Shown: in pieces, positions 12,757 to 25,209 of the stretch
Layout: each line of letters starts with the position of its first letter
Numbering within the stretch: the stretch's first letter is position 1
Assembly (NCBI GenBank): GCA_010015655.1
Contig: ML976680.1
Location: 41,890-105,889 of the forward strand
DNA from: Bimuria novae-zelandiae CBS 107.79
Taxonomy: Eukaryota; Ascomycota; Dothideomycetes; Pleosporales; Didymosphaeriaceae
DNA: 64,000 nucleotides
Direction of reading: 5' to 3'
Translations under genes and position numbers: made by a program
Notes under the pieces: generated by a model
What the model was told of the DNA's origin: nothing
What the model saw: the letters and a program-made list of their open reading frames with translations, nothing else
Database searches by the model: none

Positions 12757-14612
12757 GAGTCTCCCCCCCAGATTTGACCCAACCCCAGATTTGACCCAGC
12801 AAAATTAACTCTGCGCACGCGATTGCATTGCGCGTCGCGTGCGCTTTGCCGGCCCCTCTAATAAACTATCTACTAAATAATCCGAACCTTCCGCTTCCTC
12901 CTGACTATCTTCTTTTAGTACTATAACCTTTCGTAGGCGCCCTCTTACTTATTTTATTATTAGCTTTGCCTCCTCCTCGCGGGCGATCTGCAACACTTCT
13001 ATTATTATATAAATTAATTAACTTTCTAGTCAAACTCTTTTTCCTTTCTTAGCCTTCTTTTACTTTTAAAGAAGCTTAGACTAATCTGCGATCTACTTAG
13101 CTTAAATAGCTATTATAGTATTCTATATTTTATAAAGGCGTGTTATCCGCTCTGCGTAGCGTTTTACCAGCGAAAGGACTGCAGGATCCTCGCTAAGCAA
13201 CTCTATAAATCGCTTATTTAATCTTAATAGTTCTACTAGCTCTAGAGGAGAGCTCTATAGTAGAGAGAGATCTAGATTAGTTACTTATTATAGTATAGCT
13301 AGGACAGGTAATGGCGGGGGCAACTCGCAAGGCAGGTTACTAAGGACGCGCATAGGTAACGTAAGCTATAAGCTAGTAGCACGCTATCTATTAAGTATAT
13401 TTTTCTTTAATATTGCCTTCTCTCGTGCGCAAGATAGTAATTCTATCCACTCTAATCGCGGGATGCGCTATAAGCTAAGCCGGGATATTGCATGCGTCTT
13501 ACAGGAGTAATACCATTTAAACGCTAAAAAGATACTAAGATTAAGCGGTTAGAGTATATGCAAGTAATAAGCAGGCATAATTAAAAAATTAATCTAATTT
13601 CCTATATAGTAGGCGATAAAATCTGCGCGTATATAACTTTTATGTCTATCTGTAATAAGTAAACGCTAGCGTCCCGTAGTCTTGTCGCGGGTTAATAGAT
13701 TAAATACTCTCTTTAGCTATTCTAGACCTAGGTTATTTAATGTCCAGCTATTCTTACTAGTAGCAAAATGCCACCCTAGAGGCGGTTGCTTATTAATCTA
13801 TCGTGTGTTAATATTATTTCCTTTAAAGATTAGGAGGGGAGCTAGCGCTTCGCCTGTAGTATTAATATACTTAATATCTATAACCTATTCTTACTTCCTA
13901 GCAATTACTTTATCCTTTTAAGTAGCATTAAGGTACACTAATACCTTTATAATCTGCTCCTCACCAACACTAAATCCTAACTCATCCATGTTCTATATAT
14001 CCGAAGGGAGGTACGCATGCTCCTCTATTTTTAAAGCTACTGCGTTGAACCAGCGCTCTACACGCGCGTAGGATGCTCCTTCCTTTCGTAAATGCTTAAG
14101 ATGCCTAGCAAATACCCCTTCTATTTTAGGGTTCCTCTTTTAAAAACGTGTAATCTATTTATTATTAATATAAGAGAGTAATTATAGAGGAGAGGCTAGT
14201 TATGACGCGTGCGTGACGCGTGCGGCCCGTATAAGGAGGGTAAGCTCCTTTAGTATTAAGTAGGTAATTTAGGTTCTAGTAATAGTGTAGTTCTTAATCT
14301 ATTATATAAGAGTCTTTTCTTCCACGTTTAATAAGATCTAAGTTATTTCGTAGCTTACAGACTGCGTTAAGCTACTATAATACCTGCGGTGTAAGGTACG
14401 TCGTGAAACTTTAAAGAAGTCTGCAGCAGAATTTAGAAAAGAAAAATCTTTATTTTGAAAGGTATATAAAGCCTTCTGTATTTGAATTTCGCGATTTGAT
14501 TATCTTTTTGGTGTTTAGGGAGGCATTAGTGGGGATAACGCGTGATGCATGCGCGTCGCGTGCTTTTACTGGGTTAAATCTGGGGTTGGGTCAAATCTGG
14601 GGGGGGGGACTC
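12757..14612 (-). mobile_element. Fot1/pogo-like Tc1-mariner DNA transposon, RIP-inactivated
   Basis: 1,856 bp with long terminal inverted repeats. The left end reads GAGTCTCCCCCCCAGATTTG, and the right end is its complement with a C-run length difference. A second AGATTTGACCCA-like copy follows just inside each TIR. It is flanked by TA on both sides (12755-12756, 14613-14614), the Tc1-mariner target duplication. On the minus strand a degraded DDE transposase is readable: NMDELGFSVGEEQIIK near 14,000-13,950, then VIDIKYINTTGEALAP with stops near 13,890-13,850. The size is typical of fungal Fot1-type elements (about 1.9 kb). Confidence 0.88.
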
Positions 14613-17365
14613 TATTACGTCTTAATTACTAATTCGTACAACATTAATAATAACCTTATAGTTAAAGTAAGTATTATCCTTAATAGTAAACTTAAATCTT
14701 CGTGGTGCTTAGTTATATAATTAGTAGAAGTAGCAGAATTTCTTAATTTCCTCTAATATAGCTAAATTAACGTCATAGCCTGCGCTAGCTAGCATCTTTT
14801 AAAGTATCTCTATATAGGGGTGTCTAAATTGGCGGTAAAGGTAGCAGAGTTTTAATTTAGTAAAGAAGGACATAGATTCTTTCTTACTTACGTTAAAGAA
14901 AGGATGTCCCTATTTCTATATAATAGGGATAGTAGTCCTATTCTTACGTACGATAATATTTAGAATATTATTAAAGTATACTCTAAGCTAGTTAGCGTCT
15001 ACCAGTAATAGTAGGAATAATATTAAGGTGTCTAGGATATAATAAGTAACTAGACTAATTAGGTTCTTAATTTATATAGTACTAAGTAACTCTTTTAGTA
15101 TTTAACCTTTAAAGCTAATATCTACGTAGCTAGGTGTCTAGTTAATTTCTATACGTAGGTTTTCCTATACGTATGCCTTAAGCTAAGACTTGCTAATAAT
15201 AAAGATTTTTATTATACTTATATCTTAAAGTTTACCTTAGTATACTATATAGTATAAGTTATTAAGGATAAACTGCTTAGCGTACTTTTTAAGATTAATA
15301 CTATAAATATTCTCTCTAGTTATATAGTGTAAGTAAGTAGTAAAAGTAAAGTAATTAATAGCTTACTCTACGTCTTTAACTTCCTAATTTTTTTTTTAAA
15401 ATTATATAAATTATCTTCTTCCTTAGGGTATCTTTAAATTTTTAAATATATAAGGTAATAGCTTCGCGTAATAGGGTCTTATTATAGAATTCTTTATATA
15501 AGAATATATACTAGTTCTTCGCGCGCGTATAGTTATTATAAAGATAATTTAATAACTAGTATCCTTCCTTATAGTAGACAAAGTATTTCTTTGTCTGCGT
15601 ACAATTGTCCTTAGAGCGTAACCTAAATCCTAGTAGAGACCTTTTATGCCCTCTTCCGCGGGATAAGAAGCTCCTTTCTCTCTATATAGAGTTATATTAG
15701 TAATCAGTATAGTACGCGTTAAATAATTCCTAGAAGTATTAGTTAGCTTTATAATTTATAGTAACTTAAACCGTTGCTTACAGGTTACTAAATAAAATTT
15801 TATATAAAAATTTAATAGTAAATACAGCATGCTCTAGTTCTAGCTATCCTTAATAAGCCTATATAATAGTAGTATAAAATATAGCGTCCCCTGTAAAGTT
15901 TAGTTTTATTACTCTTTAAGTAAGCGTAAACTTATTAATTATTATTTTTAGGACTTTATGCAAACTTTTATTAAAATTTTCTTATTAGTATTATATAAAG
16001 GTTATTATTATCTAGTTAGTTTAGTATTAACTATAATTTATATTTATATTAAAATAGTTGCTTAGAGCTTCGTACAGGTACTTCTAGGTATGTCCTGGTC
16101 CCATATTATATAGGTAGTACATATTCGCATGGCCTTTTAAGATGTCTAGAAAAATGTCTGCGTAATAGGTTTCCTGGATATCCAATCGTCGGCAGAGATC
16201 TATAAAGATTCTAGTCTTATCTATAAGAATATTATATAATTAACTAGTATAGTTATTATCCTTCTTCTATGCCTTTTAAAATTATATAATCTTATTTACT
16301 AGTAGTCTCTTATTAATAAATTCCCTAGTAGGTAGTAGTTCGTACGGGCTATAACATTATAGGTATTAGACTAGGGGTACTTATAGTAGCGCGTACACTA
16401 TAGTGGGCGATAGTGCGTATAATTAGGGATATAGGGCAGGCGCTAGATAGAATAGTATAGGTTATCTATATAGTAACTATTATAGCGCTAGTTAAGGTGC
16501 TAGAGCAGGTAATTCTAGTACCTTTAAAGTAGTTAATAGTATTACATTTAGTCTACTTTTATATAGAGTCTTATATTGCGATAGAGGTTACGTATAGATT
16601 TTATTAGGTGTAATAGTTTTCTATTGCAGCGCATTATATAGCTTTATAGCTATTATTACGCTACTATTAGATAAAGGCGTAATATTTTTATCTATTAGTA
16701 CTTATAGTAATTCTTGCTTAAACGTATAGTTAAGCTTATTAAAGTATATTTATATTTATTTATTAAAGACTTTTTAATATACCTAAAGGAGTTACGCTTT
16801 AGTTATAGTTATTATATAAAGACTAGTAATAGCGTATCCTGCGTATAATAGCTATTACTTACGCGTAGATAATACTATATTAATCTTATTCTATTAAAAT
16901 TCTAGGTTAGTATCCCTTATTAGTGTCACTATTAATATTTTTATATTTTTTTCATATTATTTATATGCATGAATGTTATCCTAGCTTTTTATATTATATA
17001 AAATAACTACTACTTAGGGTAAGGAGTCTAGTAACTAATAGCGTAACATTATAGGTTTATATTATTTATTTAATTAGTTAGTTTTGTACAGAGGGTTGTG
17101 GCTAGTTACTTATTTATATAGTCTTATTATTAGGTAGTGCTTGTCGCACAGTCTTTCTCTCTTCTTATATAGTATCCTTACTGCAGCACTGTCTGCTCCC
17201 CTATACTAGTTCTATAAGTAGTACTAAGTCTTCTCCGTATAATCGAGAAATTTACCTCTATTAGTTAAGATAGGTAATAAAATAAAAAAACATATTTATT
17301 TAAGTTAACTTTTATCTTCCTTCTTGCTAATTTGCGGTTAACCTTACTAATTAACTACTAATTAG

Positions 17366-17624
17366 TATTAATAGGACTCTTATAGCTAGCTATACGTAGG
17401 GTAAGTATAGTATAGTAAAATATAAGGTTTATATAGTGTACATAGCGTATAGAGTAATAAAGAGGGTAATTAGTTTATGTAATTACATTGTCTCCCTATT
17501 ATACGAACGAAGGTGGCGATATTTTAGGAGGCGAGCTACGCACGGACATTACATAAGACAACTACGTGATCACGTGTTAGGCCTTATAGAATACCCTTCG
17601 CCGTATCGCCCCTGCGTACGGACA
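17366..17624 (-). repeat. LTR of the full-length Copia element (right)
   Basis: 259 bp, same length and same terminal CGTACGGACA as the left LTR. Its first bases are TATTAATAGG where the left copy has TGTTGATAGG, G-to-A changes of RIP type. It is followed by the GTATG target duplication. Confidence 0.88.
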
Positions 17625-18050
17625 GTATGTATATAAGTTTAATAAATACTACTAGTCTATTAAGTGTAAAAGACGAGTGGTAGTTAGTGGAAACTAATAA
17701 TATAATATTACTTTATAGAACACCTACGTAGTAACACTAGTAGGATATTTCTTTTAACTACTTATAGCTATTATAGCTAAATATAATCTTAAACTAATAT
17801 AATGTAACGTTACTAACGCGTTTGTGCACGCATTACTAGATCAAGAAGTATATATATAAATGATATAAGTGTATAAAAAACCCAGCACTATCTTAAAAGT
17901 TTAAACAGTCTTATATAGATTAAGAATCTCTTTACTACTCTAGCAAAGGGAATTCACAGTAACGCTTGCTTAACTTAGGTTTTAGATTATAGTCTATAAG
18001 CCCTACTATGTAATCAAGGACAGAATTATTATTTTCTTTAATATAGATAA

Positions 18051-18305
18051 TGTTGAATGGGCTATACTAAGCCAAGCATATCGCGATATGATAGGGCTAG
18101 ATAGTTGTACGATGGTACGGGTGAGAAAAGGGTCTGGTATTCAAGTCTTGTCTATCTATTCTACGTACGGAGGAAAGGGGGTTATAAGGATTGATGCTCG
18201 CGCACGGTGACTATGGTCTGTGCCTTTGCCTGTGCGGTATTACATAACCATTGTCACCTGTCTTAAGACATCGCATTAGGTAGCTGCCCGTACTGCGTAC
18301 GGACA
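18051..18305. mobile_element. Solo LTR, 255 bp, related to the Copia LTR
   Basis: Begins TGTTGAATGGGC and ends TGCGTACGGACA, flanked by GATAA at 18046-18050 and 18306-18310. The termini match those of the full-length Copia element's LTR (TGTTGA...CGTACGGACA), although the interior differs, so it is probably a relative. Copia RT sequence is continuous across it when it is removed. Its composition is close to normal. Confidence 0.88.
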
Positions 18306-19469
18306 GATAACATTATTCTTGAGTACTATAAATTTAAACCCTACAAAGCGCAGTAAGTTGTAAAGTAACTTAAGAAAAAGTACTTAATAATAGGAAAAAA
18401 AAACTTATAATAGTAACTAACAATTAAAGTAATTAAAGATTATTAAAAAATAATTTATACAACTCTCCTAGGCTTTATACTATATTAAAATTATGTACTT
18501 AATTAACGACTAAATAATCTAGCACGATACTACAATAGTAATAAAGAAGCTTAAGCTAATAAAAGGACTAACTTTACTCTTAGAAATTAATAAGTATTAA
18601 CGTAAGATTAAACTACTATTATATATAACTATTAGTACGCGACTAGATAGAATCTTTATAACCTTTTAACTAGCTAGATTTCTCACGAACCTAAGACTAA
18701 AGCACTACTGTACTATTAACTAAGTCTTATTATATCTTTATAACATGAAGTAGATAATACTCTAAGTTAGTAGAGGTAATTCCTTATAAGTAGCTGGTAA
18801 CGTCTTATTTACTAATAACATATTAGATCGCAAGAGCTAATAAGGATATACTATTAAGCTATTTAATAGACTTAATATATAGCGAGACAGCAAACAGGAT
18901 ACTATTATATTATTAACTATAAAAGCTAAACTCCTAGCGCTTTTATAAGTGGCTAAAAAAGCTATTTTTACGTCTTAATTAATTAAAAAGCTAAAAGTTT
19001 AATCAACTAGCCAAATAATTATATTTAAATACGATAACTAGCCGAATATTGAACTAGTAACTTAGGAAGTTTTAAAGCTACAAACCAAGCTACGGCATGT
19101 AGATATTCACAACCACTAACTCCAATAGGAAGTTATAGACGACAGAATTAATATAAAATAAACACGATCTAAGGATATAATTATAGATAGACTTATAAAA
19201 GCACTCCTAGTAAATAAGTAGCTAGCCTTTTTAGACTATTTCAAACTAGTAAAGGTATAGGATTAAAAGGTAGTACATAAAGTACTTTTAAAAAAGATTT
19301 AAGATTAATTTAATAATTTTTTTTGTGACCTTAGCTTGTGCAGCTTAAATTAATAAATTACTTTAAGCTAAAAAGGTGTGTTAAATTATACGTAGTAGAG
19401 AACCTAGGCTAAAAGAGATTAAGGGCTATTACATATAACGTATAAATAGGAATACTAAACTAATGGCTA

Positions 19470-21170
19470 GTAGATATCTCCGTACACATCTATTATTAAC
19501 CTTATTACTTTTTATTAGACCTGATATAGTGACACATAGACAATAGTTTTCTATCCTTAATAACCCTAACAAACCTACACTAAGGTTCTTAATTAAACTA
19601 TATACTATAGAAATTAGCACGCTAAAAAGCTTTAAGCTAAAATGCCATTATCGCCTAGTTATTATAGATAAAAACTAACGTCGCTAAGCGAGCTATAAAC
19701 CTATTTTAGAATTATTATATATATAGCACTTTATAAAGAGCCATCGCTTAAGGAATATTAGCGGAAACTTTACAGGACAGCGTCTACGCATAAAGTTAAT
19801 CTCTACATGTTATAGAAACGCTAGGAATAGCTAGATTAATACTTATACTTAATAAAGTTTAATTAAAGGTTTAAATTACCCTTTAGCTAAATATAAGATT
19901 TTTTAAAGTTATTACGTAAGCGTAGCTTTAAGTACTAGATCTTTAATAAGTACTTCTATATTAACAAAGTAATAGTAAGATTTATAAGACGCTCGAGTGA
20001 AGTTATTATAATTATAATAAAATTAATACTAGAGGAATATAAAATCTAGTATTTAGTTAATAATAAAGTAATTCTAAATTACTTAATTTATGCTAGAGGC
20101 ACTAGGCGAGGTCCGGTGAACTTACTTACTTTTATAAGAGTAAAAACGACGCCTTTTATACTAACTAAGTCTATTTTTATTACTTTTATACTTGCTAAAA
20201 ACGCTACCGGGCGTTATTAATTTTTACTAAATTACTATATTATTTAGGATACTAATCGCTTTAACACTATTCTTATATTTAAATATTTAAAAAATATTAG
20301 CGTAGTGTGCGCAGGCACTTTAAAGATAATAAAAATAGTTATAAAAAAGTGATTTATATTAAACGTAATAGTAGAACTAATATTTAGGACGCCTATAGTA
20401 GTAACGCACGCCCTCGTAAAGCTAATAAAAAGCGCTTTGATAGTAACCTTATATAATTTAATATAATGTTTTTAGGCAAGATAAAATAGAGAGAAACGTA
20501 CTAAGCACTCTTAAAAAGTAAGAAAGTCTTACAAGTTATTTAAAAAGATAATTAGGTAGTTCTTTGTACTAGTACTATTACTAAGGGGAAGTTTTTTAAA
20601 GCTTAATAATATACTAAAACTTATTAATAAGAGTTGCTATCTAGCTACTTGCCTGGTTATAAAGCTCTACTATTACTTTAAAACCTTTTAAAGAGACTAA
20701 AAACTATTTAAAAAGGCCTTTAGTAGTAAGCCTGTTAAGATATTAAGTATATCTAAAATAAAGGACGACTATAATAAGCATAAAAGCAAGATAGATTAGC
20801 TTAGCTAAGTGAAGAGCTACTATAGCGTCTAGTAAGCTAAGCGGCATACATAAAAGCTTTTTTAGTACTTTTTACTAAATTTTATACTTAATAACTATTA
20901 TAGACTTTTCTTCTACTCCTCCTTTATTACTACTAAACGTGGTAGCTATAAGAAGTTCCTATATAACCTTATTAAGTAGTTATTTAAGCGTAGTAAATAA
21001 TTAGTAAAGGGCTACAAAAAGCACGAGAGACTTAATAATAATATTATTATTATTAAAAAAAGCGTTTATAATTCTATAAGACTATTTAAATAGTCTAAGA
21101 TCTATACTACTTGTGCTAAAAACGCATGTTAATTACACAAGTCTTAAATATCGCGGACACCTCTAGGCCA
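19470..21170 (+). mobile_element. PiggyBac-type DNA transposon relic
   Basis: Plus-strand sequence near 20,715-20,880 reads KILSISKIKDDYNKHKSKI, KSYYSV and LFQYFLLNFILNNYY through stops. This matches the piggyBac (DDE_Tnp_1_7) region that normally contains DDYN-MGGVD-AD-LRSYY and a following W-PLF-FLLD-nNaY block. An upstream block near 20,220-20,340 fits the aromatic/CAGT(V/T)R part of the same family. RIP has destroyed the frame. Boundaries and TTAA target duplications were not resolved. Confidence 0.6.
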
Positions 21171-21420
21171 TGTATCTAGTAATTCATAGCGACGCAAGCG
21201 TGCCCAGCGTCCTCCGCGTACTTACTATAGGTGTACGCTTTGCCGCTTGCCTCTGTGTAGGCCAGAAATCAGGCCTGAGTGCTAGCAGGAGCACCTCCGA
21301 CGATATTAAACTATTAAGGAAGTTAATATAAAAGCAAGCTTAAGAATTAAGTAATTAGAAGTTAAGACCTCTAGAAATGTAATTTTTATATAAATTTCTA
21401 TATAAACTGCATCAATTCTG

Positions 21421-22209
21421 GTGTTCTGCCAAGATTGGAGCGATCATCTGATTGGCTATCACTAGGTGGTCCGTGTGCGGGCGATGTTGCCAGTGCAAGG
21501 GATATTTGACCTAGTCCACCTTCACGCGAGAGCATCTGCAAACTTTGCAAAACTCACAGTTCCCTACTCTTGTCTCAGATCATCTCTCTACACTCCAGGC
21601 CTGATTTGGGTTCTAAACCCCCTTTGCTTGCAGGACACCGCTGCCGCTTAGGATCGCCTACCTGCCTCGCCTTGATTTGCAACCATCAACTCATTTGTCT
21701 TAACTGACAAATTTTCTTCCATCATCGCCGACGGCCTCCACAGACTAAGATTAATAATGGAATGCCACAACACAAATGCCAAAGGCAAGATGAACCATTC
21801 AGCTACACAGAAAGCAGAGCTAACACTCAGCTAACATAGCCCAGTCTATATTTAGAGCACCCATCCCATAAGCAGATCCGCCCAAGCCTTCACCAGCAGC
21901 CACACTCGCATCCCTAAAGCAGAAAGACGTAAGCCAGCCGCACTTCGTCAGCATCCCTCCGGACTCAAAACAATCAGCGTGGCTGCATTAGCCGCATGTC
22001 GGGGAAAACATCATTGGTCCAGCATTTCGACATGTCCTCGTTTAAAATGTGCCGTTGCGGGGAGCTGAAGAATGCAGCATGGCGAAGCCATCAGCAAGTT
22101 TTCGTATAAAAGGACGGATCCCCCAGACTTATGAGCCGCGAGGGTGACTAACGTCTGTCTATTTGAAAACAAGAGAAGGACCAGGAAAAGAAAAGAGAGG
22201 GGAAACAAA
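21421..22209. other. Intergenic / promoter region
   Basis: Normal composition returns here. I see no gene. The last few hundred bases should be promoter and 5' UTR of the membrane-protein gene starting at 22,210. The region next to it (22,150-22,209) is purine-rich, as in many fungal 5' UTRs. Confidence 0.5.
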
Positions 22210-23149
22210 ATGGCTTCGAGTACATATTACGACTCGCTTCCACTGTCGATGGACCAGCAGCAACACCAGCACCTCCTCTCTCCGGCACTTTCTTCGCCAG
22301 GACAACACTCGGGACATTCATCTGGACATTCGACGCCCGCGATGCCATTGCACGTAGCTACTTCAATGGACAGCACGACGCAATACAAGCGCCAAAGCCT
22401 CGTCGACTTCGACAGCCTGAGAAAAGCCCACGAGCAAGACGCCGTACGTCCTACTCCCTCACCACCTTCCTGCCTAAAAGAATCCTAACACCCCCCAGAT
22501 CCTCAAAATACGCATCCGCCGTCTCCGCGCCGTCTCCCGCATCCTCGCGACCCTCATCTCCATCGCAGTCTTCATCCCCATCACCATCACACTCCACAAA
22601 TACCTCTCCACACGCAACACCTTCCGCACCGTCGAGCTCCCCGATGGTAGCACACACTCCCGCACCGCCTGGGCGCGCGACTCCAAAACCTGGCCGACAT
22701 GGATGTACTTCCTCGTCGCCGGCGTATCCGTGCTGCTCAACTTCACCATCATCTTCTCCTACAAGTTCGGCGTCGATAAGGCGAATAAAGCCGCCACCGT
22801 CGCGACCGTGTTCACGTGGGTGACCATGCTCGGGAATCTCGTCGTGTGGTGCGTGGCTGCGACGCTGTATCGGACCGAGAAGGACAAAAATGGGAAGTCT
22901 AACGATTTGTGGGGCTGGACGTGTAGTCCGGCGGCGAAGCTGATTCAGAGGGAGTTTGCGCATGAGGTGGATTTCAACACATTTTGTCGGGTGCAGAGTA
23001 TCTCGTGGTATATTGGGCTGGTGCAGGTTGGGGCTGCGGTGTTGACGGTGGTTACGTATGTGTTTGTTATTGTGAGGAGGGAAGGGAAGAAGGAGCTGAA
23101 GAGGAAGCGGCAGTCGCAGATGGCGGGGCAGTATCCGACGGACTACTAG
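22210..23149 (+). CDS. Fungal tetraspan membrane protein, uncharacterised
   Basis: Two exons, 22210-22443 and 22499-23149, with one 55-bp intron (GTACGT...CAG), encode 294 aa. The N-terminal ~80 residues are Ser/Gln/His-rich and probably disordered and cytosolic. Four hydrophobic segments follow: after RLRAVSRILATLISIAVF (about residues 88-110), WPTWMYFLVAGVSVLL (about 145-168), VATVFTWVTMLGNLVVW (about 178-200) and SWYIGLVQVGAAVLTVV (about 248-270). The C-terminus is basic (KKELKRKRQ). A conserved-looking loop DLWGWTCSPAA lies between segments 3 and 4. The topology resembles MARVEL-like/SUR7-like fungal proteins, but I cannot assign a family with certainty. The start ATG follows an A-rich stretch (ACAAAATGG). 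Confidence 0.82.
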
Positions 23150-23325
23150 AAGTGTTAGACGTAGATCTAAACAATAATAAATCAATGACGCAGGTCACAG
23201 CGCATTAGTTCTATTTCCCGGTTCCTGATCAGAGTCCAGCGTGCATCCTTCACTACCAATCTCCTCCGTCCTATATGCAGTCTCCCCTCCCCTACATCAC
23301 TCACCTCCCGACATTTCCATACCCT

Positions 23326-25209
23326 TCAAACCTTACCACTCCTCACAACATTCTCCTCCCTCTCGACCACAACCTTCTCCACCGCCTCCACCGCCCTGGT
23401 ATTCTTCTCGTCGCTCTCAAACACTGCGCGCCATTAGCCCTCATCTTTCTATCCACCCATCCAACCAAGTACTTACAGAAAGCCAATTCCTCCAGCGTGC
23501 GATTCGCCGTCTCAGGGAAGAAGAACCAGCAGAACACAACCTCGTACGTAAGCCACGCGATATACACGATAAGCCACTTCCAGCTGATGTTGCCGAGACC
23601 GATGGGGTTGACAAAGGTGGTGAAGAAACCAGCTAGGCGCCCGAAGAGCTGGAAGATAGCAATGCCACGAGAGCGCTCCATGTAGGGCCATACTTCGACC
23701 ATGTATGCTATTCTGCATTAGCATCACGACTATCTAGCCCCTACTTCTCTTCCTCTCAACAATCGCAGGAAGGAGGTGCACTTACTGTAAGTGAGAGCGT
23801 TGAATCCGATGTTATAACACGGCTGGTACGCGAAGATGAAGAACATACTAGCAGCGCTGGCCGCACTGTTCTTCCTGCCTGCCTTGTCCGCCGTGGTGGC
23901 GTACTTGAAGGCGACGGTCCAGCCAGTGTAGACGACGAGGAGGGAGAGCGTGCACAGCATGTAGAGCGTGCGGCGCTTGAAGCGGGTGACGATCAGGGCG
24001 ACGGTGCCGCCGGTGATGAGGGACCAGGCGGCGTAGCCGACGTTGAGCTTTTGCTTGCTGATAGCGTCTTTGATGCCGATCATCTTCATGAGGTCGCCGA
24101 AGAAGTAACTGTGTTACTTGTAGTCAGTGGAAGGGAGGCGTAGAAGGGAAAGAGAAGTGGCTTACGAGATGAGCGTGTTGCCGGACCACTGCGTGAAGAG
24201 ACCCAGGTTGGCCGTTATCAACGTACGACGACGCATCCCGCTAGTAGCAAGAAGAGCCCTCCATCCTTTGCTCCTCGCTTCGTTCTCCAGCTCAATTGTC
24301 GCCCTGATCTGCACGATTTCACCCTTTACAAACTCGCTTTCTGGATTGCCCTCAGCATGGTACTTGACGAGGATCTTCTCGGCTTCCTCGACGCGGTCGT
24401 GAGAGATGAGCCAACGTGGGGACTCTGGCAGGAAGAGCACGAAAGCGCACTGCAGGAGAGACGGTGCAGCCTGAAGCAAAGACGGCACTCTCCACGCCCA
24501 GTCATTCGGGATGTTGTTGGTTCCGAACACGATACCGGCTGCGATGAGCTGTCCGATGAAGTACGAAACGTTGAAGAGGGAGGTGAGGACTGGGCGCTCC
24601 TTTGGATAACCCAGTTCTCCAATGAGAGATGAACCGGCGACGATGCAAGCGGGAATACCGAATCCGATGATAAGACGAGCGACTATGTACATCGCAACTG
24701 TTCAATGGAGCTATGTCAGAGCCGGGTGTAACCACCATAAAGGGAAGCGTGGAGGATCGTACCGTTCTGTGAGAAGCCTTGAATGAAAGATCCAATGATC
24801 ATAATTATCGAGCCGTACATAATAGAGCCGCGGCGCCCGACCCGGTTATCCACCCAAGGAATAAAGGGAAGCGAAATGATAGCACCAAGGGAGTATGCCG
24901 CCGCGATGATGCCCTTCAGCGAGCCTGTCGGGTGGCCAAAGTCTGAATGCATTAGATCAAGATGAACATGACAATGACTGACGACTTACAAGTGATCCAT
25001 GACGGAACAATCTGCAGCGCATTGATGAGTTGCGAGTCGAAGCCAGAGGTAATTTCAATTCCAATGGCAGCTGGCACGAGCAACAGATACAGACTCCTCA
25101 AGTGCGGCTTACGCACCCATGAAACCGTGTCTTCCGCTACGAGGCGCGTAAGGACGGGATCCGCCGATTGACCTTTGGCCTTGCTACTTCCTTGAGTAAG
25201 AATACCCAT
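23326..25209 (-). CDS. MFS sugar transporter (lactose/hexose permease type)
   Basis: Six exons on the minus strand: 25209-24990, 24942-24763, 24697-24166, 24108-23786, 23707-23477 and 23423-23326. Introns are 47-78 bp with GTAAGT/GTACGA donors. The product is 527 aa, normal for the family, with 12 expected membrane helices. Sugar-porter signatures are present: DNRVGRRG (about residues 105-112), PESPRWL (about 224-230), EVWPYMERSRG after helix 10, and PETANRTLEEL near the C-terminus (PETKGRTLEE in the family). WITYFGHPTG near residue 71 is typical of fungal lactose-permease-like members. It should move a sugar with H+ across the plasma membrane; the substrate cannot be told. ATG at 25209 is the first in-frame Met. 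It is convergent with the membrane-protein gene, with 176 bp between stops. Confidence 0.92.

Larger units (their letters stand above)
9491..17624 (-). mobile_element. Full-length Ty1/Copia LTR retrotransposon, RIP-inactivated
   Basis: Two 259-bp LTRs (9491-9749 and 17366-17624) are bounded by the target duplication GTATG (9486-9490, 17625-17629). The left LTR starts TGTTGATAGGG and both end CCTGCGTACGGACA. The coding strand is minus. Near 11,900-11,650 it reads VYREKEG-TGLYKIKGI, typical of the Copia integrase-RT linker. Near 10,500-10,180 it reads DIKALNA, SSRGLTF, NNKDLSF and FTILGNIIH, the Copia RNase H. Many stops make it inactive. Without the insertions at 12,289-12,674 and 12,757-14,612 it would be about 5.9 kb, usual for Copia. 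Confidence 0.88.
7850..19300 (+). mobile_element. Ty1/Copia retrotransposon relic (host of nested elements)
   Basis: Plus-strand Copia protein fragments flank a younger insertion. Before it, near 8,640-8,950, the integrase-RT linker reads like LAYLKAYSYKAFAIM, YLVGYQLSNIY and KVISTQDVIFNKNT. After it, near 17,790-18,550, the RT reads like QYNVTNAFVHALLDQEVYI and IIIFFNIDN, and the RNase H region follows to about 19,250. The order integrase then RT is that of Ty1/Copia. It is interrupted by the complete Copia element at 9,491-17,624 and by a solo LTR at 18,051-18,305. Outer limits are approximate, and no LTR pair was found. The start near 7,850 is where Gypsy integrase sequence stops. Confidence 0.7.
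1560..21420. repeat. AT-rich, RIP-degraded nested transposon block
   Basis: From about 1,560 to 21,420 the base composition becomes strongly AT-rich with very frequent TpA, and no intact gene is found. Degenerate transposon proteins can be read through many TAG/TAA stops that correspond to CAG/CAA/TGG codons. This is the expected footprint of RIP. Named elements inside are listed separately. Short islands of normal composition inside the block are mostly younger solo LTRs and the pogo ends. Stretches not assigned to an element (for example 19,300-19,470) hold only AT-rich sequence I cannot classify. Confidence 0.9.

Noticed and set aside
22451..23185. Open frame of 244 codons, minus strand
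   Set aside because: Shadow of the plus-strand tetraspan gene, composed of low-complexity Asp/Gly/Glu text.
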